From Dehalococcoidia bacterium (GTDB lineage Bacteria; Chloroflexota; Dehalococcoidia; Dehalococcoidales; RBG-16-60-22): a stretch of DNA of 9,563 nt. Location: positions 1 through 9,563 of the forward strand of contig JABMRL010000057.1 in NCBI GenBank assembly GCA_013202615.1, given 5' to 3'. The position numbers and the translations under genes are program-made. The notes beneath the pieces were generated by a model. It was given only the letters and a program-made list of their open reading frames with translations. It had not been told where the DNA came from and did no database searches. Shown piece by piece: positions 1-6,051 of the stretch; positions within the stretch are counted from its first letter, which is position 1, and each line of letters opens with the position of its first letter.

Positions 1-213
1 ATTGACCTCACCCGTGTCATCTCGGAAGCCGTTACCGTGCCGGTTATCGCCAGCGGTGGCGCCGGGTCGATGGAAGACCTTTACCACGCGCTCATTGCCG
101 GCAAGGCGGATGCCGTGCTGGCAGCCAGCATTTTTCATTACGGCACTTACTCTATACCGGAGACCAAGAGGTATCTGATAAAAAAGGGCATACCGATACG
201 AATCGAAGGGTGA
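1..213 (+). CDS. hisF: Imidazole glycerol phosphate synthase subunit HisF, C-terminal part (5' end outside window)
   Basis: Frame 1 is open from the first base to a TGA at 211-213 and encodes the last 70 residues of a TIM-barrel protein. HisF is the cyclase half of the HisH/HisF complex. It uses ammonia from glutamine and the intermediate PRFAR to make imidazole glycerol phosphate and AICAR, in histidine biosynthesis in the cytoplasm. Visible hallmarks are the phosphate-binding strand-loop [10 protein letters not shown] (about residues 18-27 of the fragment), the following helix with MEDLYHAL, and the terminal signature [17 protein letters not shown] followed by a helix containing ETKRYL. This order is the normal C-terminal end of HisF, and the protein ends where the family ends. 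The related HisA also has a SGG loop, but the [11 protein letters not shown] segment is characteristic of HisF. The rest of any his operon must lie upstream of the window. Confidence 0.93.
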   Translation: MDLTRVISEAVTVPVIASGGAGSMEDLYHALIAGKADAVLAASIFHYGTYSIPETKRYLIKKGIPIRIEG

Positions 214-227
214 AGTTCAACCAACCG

Positions 228-245
228 TACCATTGACTTATGGTA
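228..245. promoter_or_regulatory. 18-bp perfect dyad, candidate operator for glnA
   Basis: TACCAT at 228-233 and ATGGTA at 240-245 are perfect reverse complements separated by six bases (TGACTT). The right arm overlaps the extended -10 box of the glnA promoter, so a bound protein would block RNA polymerase. The spacing, two half-sites around six bases, matches the known GGAA-N6-TTCC architecture of the NrpR operator of Methanococcus maripaludis, although the half-site bases differ. An NrpR-like gene lies immediately downstream of glnA. The dyad itself is seen directly; its assignment to NrpR is inference. Confidence 0.5.
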
Positions 246-249
246 TAAT
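241..249 (+). promoter_or_regulatory. glnA promoter, extended -10 element
   Basis: TGGTATAAT contains a perfect TATAAT hexamer (244-249) preceded by the TGN extension. The bases 17 bp upstream (near 221-226) do not resemble TTGACA. The TTGACT at 233-238 is only 5 bp from the -10 box and cannot act as its -35. This therefore looks like an extended -10 promoter with a start site near 256 and a leader of roughly 35 nt, and it should fire independently of hisF. Confidence 0.6.
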
Positions 250-278
250 TACAGCAAGTTGTTATTACTTCAGGGAGC

Positions 279-286
279 AGGAGGGG
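279..286 (+). promoter_or_regulatory. Strong ribosome binding site that fixes the glnA start
   Basis: AGGAGGGG lies a few bases before the ATG at 290 and is a near-ideal Shine-Dalgarno sequence. It selects this ATG over a longer open frame starting with TTG at 233, which would begin upstream of the transcription start and have no binding site. Confidence 0.85.
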
Positions 287-289
287 CTA

Positions 290-1633
290 ATGGCTGAAAA
301 GAGAAAAATTAATTCAAAAGAATACGTGCTCAACATGGTTAAAGAGCATGATATCAAATTCATCCGGCTGTGGTTCACCGATATCCTCGGTTTCCTGAAG
401 AACTTCGCCATAACGGTCGAGGAACTGGAGGGCGCCCTCGAAGAAGGAATGGGCTTTGACGGTTCCTCAATCGAAGGCTTTGCCAGAATCGATGAAAGCG
501 ATATGATAGCGCTGCCCGACCCCGACACCTTTCGTATGCTGCCCTGGCGGTCCCAGGAGCACACTGGTGTGGCGCGCATGTTCTGCGATATCCTGAAACC
601 GGGCGGCGAGACATTTGAGGGTGACCCGCGATATGTCCTGAAGCGGAACCTGAAGCGGGCGTCGGACCTGGGCTATATCTACTACGTAGGGCCGGAACTT
701 GAGTTTTTCTACTTCCGCGACTCCCAGAGCACAGAATTCCTGGACCGGGGAGGTTATTTTGACCTGACGCCGCGGGATGCCGCCACCGACATGAGAAAGG
801 ATACCGTTCTTACCCTGGAAGAAATGGGTATCGGCGTGGAGTATTCTCATCATGAGGTCGCTCCCAGCCAGCACGAAATTGACATGAGGTACACGGACGC
901 CATGACCATGGCGGACAATGTGATGACTTACCGTCTGGTAGTCAAAGAGGTAGCCCTTAAATACGGCGTCTACGCCACCTTCATGCCCAAGCCGGTGTTC
1001 GGCGAAAACGGTAATGGCATGCATACGCACCAGTCGCTTTTCACCGGTGACAGGAATGCCTTCTTTGACCCCAAAGACCCCTACCACCTCTCCAAGACGG
1101 CCAAGTGTTTTATCGCCGGTCTGCTGAAGCATGCCCCCGAGATTACCGCCGTCACCAACCAGTGGGTCAATTCCTACAAACGCCTTGTCCCCGGCTATGA
1201 GGCGCCGGTCTACCTTTCCTGGGCGCGGCGCAACCGGTCCGACCTTGTCCGGGTCCCCGAGTACCGACCCGGTCGGGAGAAGGCCACCAGAGTCGAGTTC
1301 CGCTCCCCTGACCCGGCCTGCAACCCGTACCTCGCTTTCAGCGTAATGCTTGCCGCCGGGCTGAAAGGCATCGAAAAAGGATACGATATACCGGAGCCAA
1401 TCGAAGAGAACGTCTACACGATGGGCGAAGATGAGAGGCAACGGAGGGGCATTTGTACTTTACCAGCCAGCTTGCAGGAAGCTATCCTGCTTACCGAAAA
1501 AAGTGAACTGGTGCGGGAAGCACTCGGCGACCATGTCTTCAAGGCGTTCATCGAGAACAAAAAGATCGAATGGGACCAGTATCGGACACAGGTAACGGAG
1601 TATGAGCTGAACAGGTACCTGCCAATCCTGTGA
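290..1633 (+). CDS. glnA: Glutamine synthetase, type I (GSI-alpha subtype)
   Basis: A 447-residue glutamine synthetase, which makes glutamine from glutamate, ammonia and ATP as a cytoplasmic dodecamer and is the entry point of ammonium assimilation. Motifs from the ATG at 290: MGFDGSSIEGF at 54-64; GPELEFF at 134-140 with metal ligands Glu135 and Glu137; the HHEVAPSQHEID block at 187-198; the active-site segment KPVFGENGNGMHTHQS at 234-249; PGYEAPVY at 301-308 with the flap glutamate Glu303; NRSDLVRVPEYRPG at 315-328; and VEFRSPDPACNPYLAF at 335-350. The length near 444 residues and absence of the adenylylation-site insertion of the longer GSI-beta enzymes place it in GSI-alpha. Arg66 in GFARI corresponds to Arg62 of the Bacillus subtilis enzyme, implicated in feedback inhibition by glutamine, so feedback control is likely. 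It has its own promoter and a candidate operator, and the next gene is an NrpR-type nitrogen regulator. No residue known to be critical appears missing. Confidence 0.97.
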   Translation: MAEKRKINSKEYVLNMVKEHDIKFIRLWFTDILGFLKNFAITVEELEGALEEGMGFDGSSIEGFARIDESDMIALPDPDTFRMLPWRSQEHTGVARMFCDILKPGGETFEGDPRYVLKRNLKRASDLGYIYYVGPELEFFYFRDSQSTEFLDRGGYFDLTPRDAATDMRKDTVLTLEEMGIGVEYSHHEVAPSQHEIDMRYTDAMTMADNVMTYRLVVKEVALKYGVYATFMPKPVFGENGNGMHTHQSLFTGDRNAFFDPKDPYHLSKTAKCFIAGLLKHAPEITAVTNQWVNSYKRLVPGYEAPVYLSWARRNRSDLVRVPEYRPGREKATRVEFRSPDPACNPYLAFSVMLAAGLKGIEKGYDIPEPIEENVYTMGEDERQRRGICTLPASLQEAILLTEKSELVREALGDHVFKAFIENKKIEWDQYRTQVTEYELNRYLPIL

Positions 1634-1678
1634 TTTCGCCTCCCCGGTTGCCTACCAAGACAAAGGGATAAGCAAATA

Positions 1679-1713
1679 CCGGTTACTCACTGGCATGGCC
1701 TCAAATAACCCGG
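1679..1713 (+). terminator. Weak imperfect hairpin after glnA, possible terminator
   Basis: CCGGTTA at 1679-1685 can pair with TAACCCGG at 1706-1713, with one bulged C. The 20-base loop contains a small nested GGC-ATG-GCC stem. A short T run (1722-1725) follows only after about eight more bases, so it is not a classical intrinsic terminator. It is the only sizeable hairpin found in the glnA-nrpR gap, and the assignment is tentative. Confidence 0.22.
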
Positions 1714-1734
1714 CCGCCTGCTTTTAATTGCTGA

Positions 1735-1742
1735 CCAGCTGG
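1735..1742. repeat. 8-bp perfect palindrome upstream of the nrpR -10 box
   Basis: CCAGCTGG is a perfect palindrome located in the spacer just upstream of the nrpR extended -10 element and three bases before a second palindrome. It may be part of an operator or chance; short palindromes of this length are not rare. Confidence 0.3.
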
Positions 1743-1745
1743 AAA

Positions 1746-1758
1746 TGCTATAATAGCA
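1746..1758 (+). promoter_or_regulatory. nrpR promoter: extended -10 inside a 13-bp palindrome
   Basis: TGCTATAAT (1746-1754) is an extended -10 element with a perfect TATAAT at 1749-1754. The whole block TGCTAT-A-ATAGCA (1746-1758) is a perfect inverted repeat around one central base. A weak -35 candidate, TTGCTG, lies at 1728-1733 with a 15-bp spacer. The expected start near 1761 gives a leader of about 27 nt. A dyad centred on the -10 box could be an autoregulatory operator, which is inference. Confidence 0.5.
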
Positions 1759-1775
1759 ACAGTCTATCCTGACAA

Positions 1776-1782
1776 AGAGGAG
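1776..1782 (+). promoter_or_regulatory. Ribosome binding site of nrpR
   Basis: AGAGGAG sits five bases before the ATG at 1788 and supports that start. The protein then begins just before the first helix of the winged-helix domain. Confidence 0.75.
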
Positions 1783-1787
1783 CCGAC

Positions 1788-2789
1788 ATGGCACAGGCAT
1801 CGACTTTTGAAACGGAAAGAAAAGTAATCGCCATCCTCAAGGTCTTGAGCGAGTCAACGGAGCCGCTCGGCTCTATCCATATTGCCCGGGAACTGGAGCG
1901 ACACGGCATTTTCCTGAGCGAAAGGGCGGTCAGGTATCATCTGAGGATAACCGATGAGCGCGGCTACACGCAGCCAATGGGCCACGATGGCCGGATGCTG
2001 ACCGGACACGGCGTTGAAGAACTCAAGATGGCGCTTGCCCCGGAACAGGTCGGCTTCATCCATGAAAAGCTTGAGCTGCTCGCTTTCCGCACCACTTTTG
2101 ACCCGAAAACCCGCGCCGGACAGGTTCCTATAAACACCTCAATCATTGACCAGGCCGAATTTAAGAAAGCAGTGGATGCCATGAGCGGAGCCTTTCGTGC
2201 CGGACTTGGTGCCAGTGACCTTGTTGCCACCGCGTCGGAAGGGGAGAAACTGGGTTCGGTGGTCGTGCCTAAGGGAAAGATCGGGCTGGCCACTGTTTGC
2301 AGCGTTATTATCAACGGTGTTCTGTTAAAAGCGGGCATTCCCACCGAATCAAGGTTTGGCGGCGTGCTTGAATTAAGAGACTCAAAAGCAAGGCGTTTTG
2401 TGGCCATTATCAACTATGCCGGCACCTCGCTGGACCCATCTGAGCAGTATATCCGGGCCAAAATGACCACAGTTAACGAAGCCGTCAACACCGGACGCGG
2501 TAAAATCCTGGCCAACTTCCGCGAGATACCGGCCCCGGCAAGGTCAGTCGCTCAGGAAGTCATTGATTCCCTCAGGGAATCGGGAATAAACGGTGTCCAC
2601 ACGATGGGAAACACCAGTGAACCCGTCTGCCAGATTGCCCTCGGTATGAACCGTGTTGGTATGGTGTTGCTTGGCGGTTTGAATCCGGTGGCAGCCGCGG
2701 TTGAGGCCGGCATTGAAATTGAAAACATCGCCGAAAGCGGCATGATTGAGTTTAATCAGCTGGCCAGTTTCTGGAAATTAAAAGCATGA
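1788..2789 (+). CDS. nrpR: NrpR-type nitrogen regulator (winged helix plus one NRD/DUF128 domain)
   Basis: A 333-residue protein with the NrpR architecture. In methanogenic archaea NrpR represses nitrogen-assimilation genes such as glnA and nif, and 2-oxoglutarate, which signals nitrogen limitation, releases it from DNA. Residues 7-80 form a winged-helix domain: a first helix (ETERKVIAILKVL), an HTH pair (SIHIARELERHGIFLSERAVRYHLRIT) and a wing ending RMLTGHGVEELK. Residues from about 100 to 330 form a single nitrogen regulatory domain, recognisable from TTFDPKTRAGQVPINTS (102-118), KIGLATVCSVIINGVLLKAG (164-183, with Cys171), ESRFGGVLEL (187-196) and the C-terminal GMVLLGGLNPVAAAVEAGI (291-309). 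The M. maripaludis protein carries two regulatory domains; one HTH with one domain resembles the shorter forms such as NrpRI of Methanosarcina. The neighbouring glnA is its most likely target. It overlaps the next gene by ATGA. NrpR-like proteins are known in some bacteria including Dehalococcoides. The family call is firm; the ligand and targets here are inferred. Confidence 0.9.
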   Translation: MAQASTFETERKVIAILKVLSESTEPLGSIHIARELERHGIFLSERAVRYHLRITDERGYTQPMGHDGRMLTGHGVEELKMALAPEQVGFIHEKLELLAFRTTFDPKTRAGQVPINTSIIDQAEFKKAVDAMSGAFRAGLGASDLVATASEGEKLGSVVVPKGKIGLATVCSVIINGVLLKAGIPTESRFGGVLELRDSKARRFVAIINYAGTSLDPSEQYIRAKMTTVNEAVNTGRGKILANFREIPAPARSVAQEVIDSLRESGINGVHTMGNTSEPVCQIALGMNRVGMVLLGGLNPVAAAVEAGIEIENIAESGMIEFNQLASFWKLKA

Positions 2790-5548
2790 GCTACTTCGAT
2801 GAGTTGGATAAAATATGGGGGAAGGCCAGTTCCGGTTCGAGCCAGCCCCTGAAAAGCATGATGGGGCCTGGCCATACCAGAACATGGCTGATTGCCATTG
2901 GGGCGTTCATTGTTCTGTTTATCGTTGCCAACATCAGCAAAGGCATCTACACCGAATGGCTCTGGTTTGATAGCCTCGGGTTCAGCAGTGTCTATTCGAC
3001 CATACTGACCACCAAAATCTGGCTCTTTTTTGTGGGTGCTTTTATTTTCCTGGGCCTGCTTCTGGCCAACCTCTTTCTGGTACGGCGGCTATCGCCGCCT
3101 ACCGGAGGCAATATACTCACCGGACAGGGATTGCTGGTGGTACGCCGTGCCATTGACTTTGGTATCCTCACCACGGCGAGTTTTATCAGCCTCATTTTCG
3201 GCCTCGTTACTTCCGGCCAATGGGAAATGGTGATGCGCTTTGCCCACGCCACCGACTTTAACGTCATCGAGCCACTGCTGGGAAGAGACGTGGGCTTTTA
3301 CCTTTTCAGCCTGCCCCTCTACCATTTTATACAGGGGTGGCTGCTCTGGGCAGCCGTGCTCATTCTGCTCTTCACGGGGGCCCTATATATTTTGAATATA
3401 GGCTTCAACCGTGCCAGCTTCAACCGGCGGATTAAAGGACACCTCTCAGCACTCGGTGCCGTCATCTTCTTCCTCATCGCCTGGAGCTATCGATTGAATA
3501 TTTTCGACCTTCTTTATTCGGAACGCGGTGTCATTTTCGGCCCCGGTTATACCGATGCTCACGCCCAGCTGCTGGCTTGGCGACTCCTCGTTGCCACCAC
3601 CATTATCTGCGGTCTGCTCATGATAATCGGCGTTTTCCGCCGTGGCCGGCGCTGGCTCTATGGGCCAATTGTTCTATGGATTGGCATCGCCATTATTTTT
3701 GGCAGCATTTATCCGGCCATTATGCAGAGATTCCAGGTGGAACCAAGTGAGCTAGCACGTGAAAGACCTTACATCAAGAATAACATCCAGTTCACTCGCC
3801 TGGCTTTTGGCCTCGACCGCATTGAGGAAAGGGATTTTCCCATTGAACTTGCCCCAAGTGAAGATGACATCTCCAATAATAGCGCCACCATAAACAACAT
3901 CAGATTATGGGATTACCGCCCCATAAAGGACACGTACAACCAGATACAGTCCATCAGGCTGTACTATGATTTTACCGATATCGATGTTGACCGATATCTG
4001 ATTGAGGGCAGTTACCGCCAGGTGCTCCTCGGCGCGCGAGAGCTTTCTCCAGAAAAACTTGCCTCCCAGGCTCAGACCTGGGTGAACCGTCGGCTGCAAT
4101 TCACGCACGGTTACGGCGTTACTATGAGCCCCACCAACGAGGTTACGGAGCAGGGGCTCCCCAATCTGTGGATTAAGGATGTACCGCCGATTGGCAACAT
4201 AAAAATAGAGAGACCGGAAATCTACTTTGGCGAAAAAACAGATGATTATGTCATCGTCAACACCGGGATTGCCGAATTCGATTATCCCAAAGGAGATACC
4301 AATGTCTACACCCGTTATGAAGCGGAAGGCGGTATCAGGCTCAGCTCATTTCTACACAAGCTGGCCTTTGCCTGGCAGCTTGGTGATATCAACATACTTA
4401 TCAGCGATGAGCTTTCCGAAAAGAGTCAACTCCTGTACCGCCGCAATATCCAGAAGAGAGTGAATACTATCGCTCCTTTCCTTAAGCTCGATAGTGACCC
4501 GTATATTGTCATCGCTGACGGTCATCTTTACTGGATACAGGATGCCTACACGATTTCTGACCTGTACCCCTATTCCCAGCCCAATGCCAGCGGTATAAAT
4601 TATGTCCGTAACAGCGTCAAGGTGGTCATCAATGCCTACGATGGTTCCGTTACGCTTTACCTCATTAACCCCGAAGATGCGATAGTAAATACGTACGCCT
4701 CCATGTTCCCGGCCCTGTTCCGACCGATTGACGAAATGCCGGAATCACTCCGGGAACACCTGCGCTATCCTCTGGACTTCTTCCGGGTTCAGGCCTCTGT
4801 CTACCAGACCTACCACATGACCGACCCGCGCGTCTTTTACAACAAGGAGGACCTCTGGACTGTTCCCGTGGAAACATATGCCGATTCCGAACGCAGCCTG
4901 GAGCCGTACTACGTAATTATGAGACTGCCAGGTGAAGAGCAGGAGGAATTTGCGCTCATGCTCCCCTTCACGCCCGCGCAAAAAGACAACATGATAACAT
5001 GGCTGGCCGCCCGCAGCGATGGTGACAAATACGGTAAACTCATTGCTTACAACTTCCCCAAAGACAAACTGGTCTATGGTCCAAGGCAGATTGAAGCCAG
5101 GATTGACCAGGACGCGGCCATTTCCGAACAGTTCACTTTGTGGAGTCAGAAGGGCTCGCAGGTTATCCGGGGCAACCTGCTGGTTATACCCATAGAGAAA
5201 TCAATCCTGTATGTTGAACCGATTTACCTGCAAGCGGAAAGAGGTCAGCTGCCGGAACTAAGAAGAGTAGTGGTGGTCAGCGGCGACCTGATTGCTATGG
5301 AAAAAACCCTTGCTGAGAGCCTGAATGCCATCTACGCCGGCCTGCCCACCGAAGAACTGCCGTCAAGTGCCCCGGAAACAACGGAAAAGCCGGATAAGCT
5401 GGCGGAGCTGGCTAAGCTCGCGCAGGAGCACTACGACAAAGCGCAGGACTACCTCAAGGAAGGCGACTGGACCGGCTGGGGAGAAGAGCTGGGCAAAATG
5501 TCAGAAGTCCTGCGCCAGCTTGTAGAACTCACGGAAAGCCAGCAATAG
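2786..5548 (+). CDS. UPF0182 family large membrane protein (COG1615), function unknown
   Basis: A 920-residue member of the UPF0182 family, whose biochemical role is not established. The N-terminal third has seven predicted transmembrane helices at about residues 33-51, 78-99, 121-142, 180-204, 219-235, 261-284 and 290-311. Immediately after the last helix comes the family signature VEPSELARERPYIKNNI followed by FTRLAFGL (about 318-345). The remainder, to about residue 860, is a large soluble domain, probably outside the membrane, containing the conserved stretch NAYDGSVTLYLINPEDAIV, the segment MPESLREHLRYP and VYQTYHMTDPRVFYNKEDLW. The last 55 residues are charged and helical (KLAELAKLAQEHYDKAQDYL and onward), as is common at the C-terminus of this family. 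The length is typical. Its ATG overlaps the nrpR stop codon and lacks a clear ribosome binding site of its own, so it is probably translated by coupling to nrpR. That links it to nitrogen control by context only. Confidence 0.93.
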   Translation: MSYFDELDKIWGKASSGSSQPLKSMMGPGHTRTWLIAIGAFIVLFIVANISKGIYTEWLWFDSLGFSSVYSTILTTKIWLFFVGAFIFLGLLLANLFLVRRLSPPTGGNILTGQGLLVVRRAIDFGILTTASFISLIFGLVTSGQWEMVMRFAHATDFNVIEPLLGRDVGFYLFSLPLYHFIQGWLLWAAVLILLFTGALYILNIGFNRASFNRRIKGHLSALGAVIFFLIAWSYRLNIFDLLYSERGVIFGPGYTDAHAQLLAWRLLVATTIICGLLMIIGVFRRGRRWLYGPIVLWIGIAIIFGSIYPAIMQRFQVEPSELARERPYIKNNIQFTRLAFGLDRIEERDFPIELAPSEDDISNNSATINNIRLWDYRPIKDTYNQIQSIRLYYDFTDIDVDRYLIEGSYRQVLLGARELSPEKLASQAQTWVNRRLQFTHGYGVTMSPTNEVTEQGLPNLWIKDVPPIGNIKIERPEIYFGEKTDDYVIVNTGIAEFDYPKGDTNVYTRYEAEGGIRLSSFLHKLAFAWQLGDINILISDELSEKSQLLYRRNIQKRVNTIAPFLKLDSDPYIVIADGHLYWIQDAYTISDLYPYSQPNASGINYVRNSVKVVINAYDGSVTLYLINPEDAIVNTYASMFPALFRPIDEMPESLREHLRYPLDFFRVQASVYQTYHMTDPRVFYNKEDLWTVPVETYADSERSLEPYYVIMRLPGEEQEEFALMLPFTPAQKDNMITWLAARSDGDKYGKLIAYNFPKDKLVYGPRQIEARIDQDAAISEQFTLWSQKGSQVIRGNLLVIPIEKSILYVEPIYLQAERGQLPELRRVVVVSGDLIAMEKTLAESLNAIYAGLPTEELPSSAPETTEKPDKLAELAKLAQEHYDKAQDYLKEGDWTGWGEELGKMSEVLRQLVELTESQQ

Positions 5549-5640
5549 GCGAAGTAAAGCAGTTCACCTGCCAGCCTTCTAATTTGCGCCGATTATCTAT
5601 CCAGCTATAATTCAGAAGGATATTTATAATCTATTGCAAG

Positions 5641-5670
5641 TTGACATTTATGCGATTAGTATTATATATA
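5641..5670 (+). promoter_or_regulatory. padR promoter, consensus -35 with TATATA -10
   Basis: TTGACA at 5641-5646 matches the sigma-70 -35 consensus exactly. TATATA hexamers lie at 5663-5668 (16-bp spacer) and 5665-5670 (18-bp spacer). This is the best canonical promoter in the window and gives a leader of about 28 nt before the padR ATG. Confidence 0.7.
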
Positions 5671-5686
5671 GGATAACAAAATACTA
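5657..5686. promoter_or_regulatory. Inverted repeat TAGTATT-N16-AATACTA, candidate PadR operator
   Basis: TAGTATT at 5657-5663 and AATACTA at 5680-5686 are perfect reverse complements 16 bases apart. The left arm touches the -10 box and the right arm lies just beyond the expected transcription start. PadR-family repressors commonly bind inverted repeats in their own promoters, so autoregulation is the natural reading. The spacing is longer than in the best-studied PadR sites, and the assignment is inferred. Confidence 0.42.
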
Positions 5687-5703
5687 TTTCATACGAGGTA
5701 ATT

Positions 5704-6039
5704 ATGGTACAGAAGCGAGAACTCATTAAAGGCAATTCCGACTCCCTGCTTCTCTGCTTGCTGGCACAGCAGTCAATGTATGGTTACCAGATTATCAAGG
5801 AACTGGAGAAAAGGAGTCAGGGCTACTTTCAATTCAAGGAAGGCACGTTGTATCCGGCGCTTCATCGCCTGGAAAAGGCGGGCTTGATTCTTGGTAAATG
5901 GCAGATGCTGTTCAACAGTCGGCCAAGGCGATACTACCACCTTACGGCCAAAGGACACGCCAAGCTCTCCACCGAGAGGGCACAGTGGCAGGATTTCATC
6001 AACGCGGTGAACTTGATATTGCAGCCGGCAGAAATTTAA
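5704..6039 (+). CDS. PadR family transcriptional regulator
   Basis: A 111-residue winged-helix protein of the short PadR type (PadR-s2). Such proteins bind DNA as dimers and usually repress a neighbouring operon encoding membrane or efflux functions. The N-terminal winged helix occupies residues 12-90 and shows the family signature in order: LLLCLLAQQSMYGYQIIKEL (15-34), the recognition-helix block EGTLYPALHRLEKAGLI (46-62) and the wing RPRRYYHLTAKG (73-84). The remaining 25 residues form the C-terminal dimerisation helix typical of the short subtype. GAGGT at 5695-5699 is the ribosome binding site and supports the ATG at 5704. The membrane protein gene 12 nt downstream is almost certainly co-transcribed. 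The inducer cannot be told from sequence. Confidence 0.93.
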   Translation: MVQKRELIKGNSDSLLLCLLAQQSMYGYQIIKELEKRSQGYFQFKEGTLYPALHRLEKAGLILGKWQMLFNSRPRRYYHLTAKGHAKLSTERAQWQDFINAVNLILQPAEI

Positions 6040-6051
6040 ACGGGTAGAGCA

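Larger units (their letters stand above)
5549..5703. other. AT-rich intergenic promoter region
   Basis: This 155-base gap is markedly richer in A and T than the flanking genes, especially from about 5600 onward. Besides the padR promoter at 5641-5670 it holds two further perfect TATAAT hexamers, at 5606-5611 (a weak TTGCGC lies 16 bp upstream) and 5625-5630 (no plausible -35). No convincing intrinsic terminator was found for the upstream gene: CCTTCT (5575-5580) and AGAAGG (5614-5619) are complementary, but the 33-base loop and lack of a T tract argue against it. Confidence 0.5.

Noticed and set aside
233..249. TTGACT with TATAAT as a classical -35/-10 pair for glnA
   Set aside because: The spacer would be only 5 bp; the TGN extension explains the promoter better.
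233..289. Longer glnA with a TTG start and 19 extra residues
   Set aside because: The extension covers the promoter itself, lacks a ribosome binding site and does not resemble the N-terminus of glutamine synthetases; the ATG at 290 has a strong one.
467..1441. A 324-residue open frame antisense to glnA
   Set aside because: It is the mirror of a highly conserved gene, has no recognisable domain and no promoter or binding site; a codon-bias shadow.
5575..5619. CCTTCT/AGAAGG as a terminator of the UPF0182 gene
   Set aside because: The 33-base loop is too long and no T tract follows.
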